In this document: positions 57,034-62,818 of the stretch, one piece after another
Position numbering within the stretch: position 1 is the first letter of the stretch
Layout: each line of letters opens with the position of its first letter
NCBI GenBank assembly: GCA_023853785.1
Contig: JAJIRX010000167.1
Span: 1-62,818 of the forward strand
Direction of reading: 5' to 3'
Length of the DNA: 62,818 bases
Source: Psilocybe azurescens
Lineage: Eukaryota > Basidiomycota > Agaricomycetes > Agaricales > Agrocybaceae
Program-made: the position numbers and the translations under genes
The notes under the pieces: model-generated
Database searches by the model: none
Seen by the model: the letters and a program-made list of their open reading frames with translations, nothing else
What the model was told of the DNA's origin: nothing

Positions 57034-57486
57034 TCAGATTTCGTGCACGTACACAACGTTGACCGATGCTGTGACCTGTGTTGTAATAGCAGAATCCCTG
57101 ATCTTGATATTCTCAAAGATAGAAGCGTTGTAGAATACGCCGACGGATCCAGCCTGTCAGCAGCAGCGATGAGGTAAATATTCACGAAAGCCTCACACCA
57201 CGGCTGTGAGAATACTTACATCGAATGGTTGATCAGGATCTGCAGGTGCTTGCACGGCCCCTGCAAAGCTGATGCTCGCAGAAGCCTCTCTGAACTTCGC
57301 GGACTGGATCTGGTCGACGTACTCCGCACGAGATATTTGCTTGCCATTGACCGTGATCACCGCTTTGTCAGACAAGAAGGCATTGAGCGCGCTGGTGAGG
57401 TCTGCGTCGCTCTGGGCTTGGAAGATGCTCGTAAGGTGTTGTTCGGTCCATTTAGTAAGTGTGGGGAGGACAATTGCAGTGGACAT
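57034..57486 (-). CDS. Small NTF2-like (SnoaL-type) fold protein
   Basis: Exons 57220-57486 and 57034-57153 with a 66-bp intron in phase 0 give 128 residues. The layout (an N-terminal helix LTKWTEQHLTSIFQAQSDAD, then FLSDKAVITVNGKQISRAEY, and later strands SVGVFYNASIFENIKIRD) is that of compact NTF2-like alpha+beta proteins, which act as small enzymes or ligand-binding units. A TATA-like element (TATATATAG, minus strand) lies about 120-130 bp upstream. It is next to the second P450, so a role in the same pathway is possible but unproven. Confidence 0.75.
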
Positions 57487-57970
57487 GGTGTCTGATAAGT
57501 TTCGTCGGTGTTCAATGGAGGGGGGAGATGTGATTGAGACTTCACGAGTAAGGACCTCTCGCCGTTTATAAGGCACTGGCATGGTTTACGGTACGATGCA
57601 TATCAATATGCACTGAAGCTATATATAGATCAGGAGATGAACGGCTATGAACGGTGAGCGAAGACATCGGCGGGAACGAGACCACAGTGCAGTACCGCCA
57701 CTCTGTCCTACATTGCATTATCGGGCGCCGCGCAGACGATTGGAATGGCCAAACAATAGGTGCGAATTCAACCGTATGAGAAGCTTTGCTTCAATATTTT
57801 GTCAGGACTCAATAGAGTCGACGCTGAGTCTAGTGAAATGACGAAGTTCAGTTTGAGGTCCGTCCTAAAAGTGTTCATACTACGCCCATTTGACGCCCAT
57901 TATACAATCACCCCACGCTGATAAATGTCACTCCGGAGTCCGGAGACGACTCGCAGCTAGTCGAAGCATC
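57487..57970. other. Promoter of the NTF2-like gene and spacer
   Basis: A TATATATAG box (minus strand) near 57610-57622 serves the NTF2-like gene. The remainder up to the tRNA shows no gene. Confidence 0.45.
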
Positions 57971-58072
57971 GGTTCAATGGTCTAGTGGTTATGATTTCTG
58001 TCTCACATTGAGATTTGCTGAAGCTTGTCTTCGGTGCACAGAAGGTCTCCAGTTCGATCCTGGATTGAACCA
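57971..58072 (+). tRNA. tRNA-Val (anticodon CAC) with a 29-nt intron
   Basis: The acceptor stem GGTTCAA pairs with TTGAACC, discriminator A at 58072. The A box (TGGTCTAGTGG) and B box (AGTTCGATCC) are clear, and the T arm is TCCAG/CTGGA. The anticodon stem TCTGT (57997-58001) pairs with ACAGA (58038-58042); the loop C-T-CAC-A-C places anticodon CAC at 58004-58006. The intron 58008-58036 sits between positions 37 and 38, the normal place for nuclear tRNA introns. A T5 run at 58074-58078 is the Pol III terminator. The body resembles fungal tRNA-Val. Confidence 0.93.
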
Positions 58073-59139
58073 ATTTTTACTCCTTTTGCGGCATTCTTTT
58101 ATTGTTTGCTATTGACTCATGATTCATAATAGAATGCACTGTCTAGGGCTGAACTGCCTTTCTTCGACCTCTCAAGAACGAACGACTCGGATATTAATCC
58201 TGTGAATGAATCGATTCATTAATGGACTAAATTATGATTCAAAGGCACGTATATGGTTCGAAAAGTCATTTTATAAGCTCACCAAAGTCTAACGCTAAGA
58301 CCCCGGCGATTTAAATCCTTCAATTTCTGACCTATACTCAAGTAAACGAAAATGCGAGAGTATTGTTGTGGGGAGCCCAAGAATACATGAGGCCTGAGCT
58401 ATTTTTAGGTTACTAAATATTTCACAACCGTTTTGGCCTTTACAAGCTTAGCACACGATCAGTATAAACACAAACTTCTTACTCCCCTAGAGAGCTCCAC
58501 CATACTTTCAAGCAAAAGAGTTATTGTCGGCATTGGATTGCCCCTCTATTTACGTTAGAGGAGTCGCATAAAGGTTCAAACTAGACGCGAGGAGTTCAAA
58601 TAGTGTGGAACTGTAATCTGCCTATATTCCGGGTCTTCTTTTAGGTAGAACTAATTGCATGGTCAGTAGGATGATATGCTACGGTGTGACATTTTATGGA
58701 TCTTGCGTTGTCCAGGTCTATCTAAGTACATGGATAGAAGAGAAATGAAAATATTCCGGCAAAGAAGATGGTGAATCAGTGATAGAGCGCAGTTCCTTTT
58801 TTCCGAAGAGACGCCGTCTTTCTAAACTGTAACGCAACTGTACAAAAAAGAGTCCTACCTCGAAAGAAGACATGTCAAATTTTGTAGATCAGTTGGAGAC
58901 ACATTTCGGAGTGATGCGTGGAGAGAGAATGGAAGGAATGTGGATAGATGATCAACACATGTGGGTAGATGTATAGCGCACTTTCGAAGCAATCAAGAAA
59001 AAGTGGGATCACAACGGTGGAGATGTTACAGAAGGAGTTAAGGGGAAAAAAGACACAGGCCATAATAGCAGCACCAACCAAAAGGGAACAGAGGAGAGAA
59101 GAAAAGCCGATAACTTAGAGAGAGGAATAAAGATATATT
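58073..59139. other. Intergenic, no gene seen
   Basis: About 1.07 kb between the tRNA terminator and the Rheb stop. The last 280 bp are purine-rich on the plus strand, fitting a Rheb 3' UTR read from the minus strand. No supported ORF. Confidence 0.4.
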
Positions 59140-60065
59140 CTACATGACGACGCAGGTCTTCGATTGCGGTTCAGTTTGGTTTGGGGCTTGCATCCTCTCG
59201 ATTTCTTGTAAGCAAAGTTCGAAGACCTTGCCTGGATGAAGATAGAGGCGTAAGATACGAGCCGTAGCTGAAGAAGTGGGCTTTTCAAGTACGTACCGAC
59301 GTTGATGTTATTCTTAGCGCTCGTCTCTATCCAAGCACAACCAATCTCTTTGGCCAAAGTTTCCACATCCTTGGAATCAACCTGACGTCTGTGCACAGCC
59401 ATCATTGAGCGCTTGGCAATACAATCTGTCAAAATTTGGCCACTGACGACAAAGATAAATCGCTCTTGGAGCCAACAATGACACAAGGAATCTTCGAGAC
59501 ACCACAAAAGTCTACGATTTTGTCGTGCACGATTTGAATCATGTTGAACGAATTCCTCGAGGTGATGGAGTAGACGAGTACGTAGCCGTGAATCCCAATT
59601 GCGTATTGTGAATTGATGGGGAGTACTCGTCCTAACGTGAAGTAATTGTTGATAAGATTACGCAATTAAGGGCATTAAAAGTGGGCGAAGCAACACACCT
59701 GTCCAGCAGTGTCGATAATATGGCAATCATACTCCACGCCCTTGTATACCACACTTTTATCAAAGGTGGACTCGATGGTAGGATAGTAAGAGTCTTGGAA
59801 ATGATTCTAGAATTGCTTGGGAACTGTTTTTGCCCGTATAGCATGGCAAGAAATACCTCGATGAACTGCTTCACGAGAGATGATTTGCCTAATCAACATA
59901 CGTCAGTCCAAAATATGACAGCGAAAGTGATGAAGGAAGCCTCGCTATTTCCTTGTCAAGGAAGACGGACACGAAGAGACGAAAAGCAATACAGAGGCCT
60001 GGCTCACCTACAGACCGAGATCCTAACACCGCAATTTTTCGTTTCTTCAGAGCATTGGTAGACAT
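59140..60065 (-). CDS. RHB1: Rheb-type small GTPase
   Basis: Six exons (60008-60065, 59857-59888, 59699-59806, 59448-59631, 59297-59388, 59140-59231) give 188 residues, near the family's ~184. G1 is GSRSVGKSS, with the Arg at the Ras Gly12 position that marks Rheb. Switch I YYPTIESTF, G3 DTAGQDEYS, G4 GSKSDL (in place of NKxD), G5 ETSAK and a C-terminal CVVM farnesylation box follow. It activates TORC1 at endomembranes and is itself switched off by the TSC complex. All junctions agree in phase if the run of four G at 59618-59621 (C on the coding strand) is five, which reads DEYSPINSQYAIG. As given, the frame is broken there. Confidence 0.93.
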
Positions 60066-60451
60066 CCTGTGCGACAGTAAACAACCACTTAGAGGTAAGA
60101 GATGAGAGAGAAAGGGAAAACAAGAAAAGAGAAAGGGGAGAATGAGTGGAGAAAAGATAGGGTGCTGTTTGGCTTGTCACCGAGTGACACAAGCTTACGT
60201 AAATTAATTTGCGAATAACCGGAAATCAGAGCATGCAAAATTCTTTTCCTCCTTTCCTTATCCTCCCCTCTTTACTATTTCGTTTCTGGATATCTGAGGT
60301 CATCACGTATTCTATGGCTTCTCTTGAACCTTGTCCTCAAAATATCTATAGGCCATCATGCTCAATGACGAGCTTGTGACAAGCTACTACTTGATACCGA
60401 TCCCGGTCCATCAATTTGCCTTGCATTTTGCTGCTGGCATGCATGCTCCGA

Positions 60452-60516
60452 GCGCTCACGCCTCCAAGCGCCAGAGCTCACGCCTCCAAGCGCCAGAGCT
60501 CACGCCTCCAGAGCTC
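60452..60516 (+). repeat. 22-bp tandem repeat, about three units
   Basis: The unit CCAGAGCTCACGCCTCCAAG (plus CG) occurs about three times, with partial units at the ends. Confidence 0.85.
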
Positions 60517-60809
60517 AAATGCACATATCTGGGAAATAGTGCTACTTTACATGGAAATTTCGGAAATTTCGGAAGAAAATGTGTTCTGTACCACGTCCAC
60601 AACCTCGTCGGCATATATCGTAACAGATCGTAACTCTTGTCGATCTTCCAGGCCTGGTTCCAAGAAAAGAACACTATCTTCGTCTATCAAAGTGTCAGGG
60701 AGCTTTATATATAGCCCTTATCTTCGTCCCATTTGGTAGCGAAATGCAAGGAAACATTCCGGCATCTACAGTCCGTTACTAGATCGCAATCCACGAAAAT
60801 CTTTGGCTT

Positions 60810-61720
60810 TGGCTTTGTAATAATCCAATACCAACGGTGCCCAGACAATTGGGTCCAAAATGAGGGTCCAAAATGAATTGTGAATTCTGAGGTGGGGTCT
60901 TGTGGGGTTGGGTATCAAGGGAAAGGCAGTCTTGCCCGAATTTAGGGTATAGAAGAGATGATAAGCACTGTTACCTGTTGTTGCCTGATGCGATACTTAG
61001 TAGTACTATACTTAGTAAGTACAAGCGAGCCTTTCATAACTCAGAGAATTTGGCCCATCGACCCCATAACTGATACCTTTTTTGGAGAAAAACCCTGATG
61101 TCAAAAAAGAACATATTTTGTCAAATTGTTGAAGAAGTCTCAACGATTCTCCCCGGATTCAGCACTGCAATGTTAAGGGATTTTATAGAATACAACTCCT
61201 AGACCACAAAGCAAAGCATTGATCATGAAAGCAGCCACAATTTGTGCTATTTAGTCATCGACCGAAAACTCAGTTACATATTTATGCTACCCAACGGTAC
61301 ACAATACTTCAAACAAGACAACTATCTGTACACTACGATCGTACATACTCCACGAAAGGCTTTTGCTTTTTCTCTGTGACAATCTCATTAGCAACGATGC
61401 CCAGACAGTCCAAATTGAATTGGGAATTCTGGAGGTGGGGTTGTTGGGGCATCAAGGGAAAGGTAGTTTTGCCTCAAGTGAGCCTTGATTAGGGTACAAC
61501 AAAGATGATCCGACCAAAATACGATGTGGTACGATGCATGTCGTAACTTGACATTTACTGAGAATTTCATCGACTTGAGCCATAAAGCAAAGCTTTGATC
61601 ATGAATAACACCGGCATTCGCGCTCCTTGGGTCATTTATTTCATGTACCGAAAACTCTGCTACAAACTACCTACTTGATGGTACACAATACTACAAACAA
61701 GACAACTATCTGTACTCAGA
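60810..61720 (+). repeat. Imperfect direct duplication, ~375-bp offset
   Basis: Segments such as 'gatgcccagaca', 'aattctggaggtggggt', 'catcaagggaaaggtagt', 'gatcatgaa' and 'caaacaagacaactatctgt' recur in the same order and orientation in the two halves (for example 61310-61330 and 61695-61714). Identity is moderate, so it is an old local duplication. Confidence 0.6.
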
Positions 61721-61950
61721 TAAGTGACAAACTATACTACTACGGGATAACTGATAAAACCGATCTATAAAAGGTTCTTTACAACCTTCAGAATAAATAG
61801 ACCAGATAATCAAAATCAAAAATAAGATGAGAGAAAGAGTCGAGAGAGTGTGCGTGTTTAAGTGGGCATCGATGTGCATTAGTAAGGAAAAGGAACATAG
61901 AAAAATGAAAAGAAGGAAAGACACAGGGAGGGAAAAGGAAAATCAATCAA

Positions 61951-62818
61951 TCAATCATGGAATTCAAGACAGTTACTGCACATCCCCTTCGGCTTGAACG
62001 GATTCTGCCTGAACTGCTCGCAGTGCGCAGCGCCACTGACACCGGCCAGCTCGATCGCGCTCTCGAACGGCGACCTGTCATACCCATGCCCGTTCACAGA
62101 GGGATCCAGCGTCGACACCGACCCATTGGACGTATGGCTCGACGCATACGATGCCGCCGCGGTCTTGCGTTCCGGGATCGGCGGACCCGTCGTTGGTATC
62201 TGGCTTATCGCGCGGCGTGGGAGGCGGCGGCGGCACCTTCTTCGTCGGTGTCGTCGTGCCCGTCGTGACACTTCCGCTTCCAAACGCACCGGCACCACTC
62301 CCACCACCCAATCCACCAGTAGTAGGGCTGGGATTCTCACTAACAGACCGGTTGATCAAGGGCTGCTGTGCAGGATCCAACGAGCGCAGCATGTTCCTGC
62401 GCACCTGCGACAACATCGAGGGCGTCGGAAACGATGGCAAGCTGCTGCCATTCTGCTGCTGCTGCTGCTGCTGCTGGGGCGGTTGTTTAGGAGGTCCCCA
62501 ATTGTCCTCACCGCTATCATCCGGGAACGCCATCCGTTGGCGGATGCTGACGAGCTGCATGCGCTTGCTGTCTTCATCGTCCGCCTCGTCCGCCATGCTC
62601 CCTGTGAAGCTTGCCTTGTCGTCGAACCCGCCGTAGAATATCGGGCTGCGGTTGACAGCCATGGGCACAGCGCGGATGATCTGCTCCTCGTCCGCGTCGC
62701 TCGTCATATAATGGTCGTGGTCGTGGTCATGTCGATAATCTCCATCAAAATCACTGTCCTCCTGATCATACCTGGGCCCAGGATGGATGATGCTCGGTTT
62801 GCCTGACGGTCGCTGCGA
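61951..62818 (-). CDS. 3' part of an unrecognised gene with a Cys-rich C-terminal motif (partial)
   Basis: The gene enters from the right edge on the minus strand and ends at TGA 61951-61953. The visible protein is Gln-, Pro-, Gly- and Ser-rich (a Q8 run, PPPPPTP) with DDEDSKRMQLVSIRQRM upstream. It finishes CEQFRQNPFKPKGMCSNCLEFHD, where C-x14-C-x2-C plus His could bind zinc; a similar 'F-x-P/K-x-C-x2-C' tail occurs in some cytoskeleton-linked proteins, but I cannot name the family. Two frames are needed: one stays open from the right edge to 62078, the other carries the conserved tail. They switch near 62150-62215, again probably by a single base. Confidence 0.55.

Larger units (their letters stand above)
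60066..61950. other. Intergenic with tandem duplications, no gene seen
   Basis: The left end is the Rheb promoter. A 22-bp tandem repeat lies at 60452-60516 and a ~375-bp imperfect direct duplication at about 60810-61330 / 61390-61720. Open frames (for example 60358-60633) run through the tandem repeat and have no support. The stretch 61780-61950 is probably the 3' UTR of the last gene. Confidence 0.45.

Overview
The window is nuclear DNA of a filamentous fungus, most likely a basidiomycete of the Agaricomycetes type. The genes are cut by short GT-AG introns, mostly 50-80 bp. Recognisable genes are histone H2A.Z, eIF2D/Tma64, a Kin4-type kinase, a Rheb GTPase, a CE16-like GDSL esterase, two cytochrome P450s, F-box proteins of the expanded mushroom type, and a tRNA-Val with an intron. 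No prokaryotic, organellar or viral block was seen.

Layout. 1-4.4 kb: the 3' end of an unknown gene, a single-pass membrane protein gene and an F-box gene. 4.5-6.2 kb: first copy (A, minus strand) of a small secreted-protein gene inside a ~1.65 kb repeated block. 7.7-13.4 kb: divergent H2A.Z and eIF2D genes, then a protein with an Integrase_H2C2-type zinc finger. 13.8-20.3 kb: a second F-box gene, a 951-bp inverted-repeat element, secreted-protein copy B and an inverted pair of 311-bp repeats. 20.8-25.6 kb: GDSL esterase, an uncertain ORF and a stand-alone KA1-domain gene related to the Kin4 C-terminus. 26.2-37.7 kb: an accessory region with a 449-bp inverted-repeat element and a tandem array holding copies C, D, E and F. 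38.8-44.6 kb: the Kin4-like kinase gene. 47.9-57.5 kb: two P450s around a Ser/Ala-rich surface protein, with an NTF2-like gene beside them. 58 kb: tRNA-Val. 59.1-60.1 kb: Rheb. 61.9 kb to the end: the 3' part of an unknown gene.

The most distinctive biology is the six-copy family of a ~122-residue secreted protein. It has four cysteines and two F-x6-G / D-x3-S repeats that look like a beta-gamma-crystallin fold. Three copies (C, D, E) are intact; A, B and F carry different lesions. The same array records a series of mobile-element insertions that can be ordered by comparing filled and empty sites.

A caution applies to the whole window. Many otherwise convincing genes (Rheb, Kin4, both P450s, GDSL esterase, eIF2D, H2C2 protein) are each broken by a single-base change, usually in a short homopolymer run. 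This looks more like residual assembly error than simultaneous pseudogenisation, so the coding calls below describe the gene as it would read once those runs are verified. Exon coordinates come from hand reading of splice motifs and conserved protein context.
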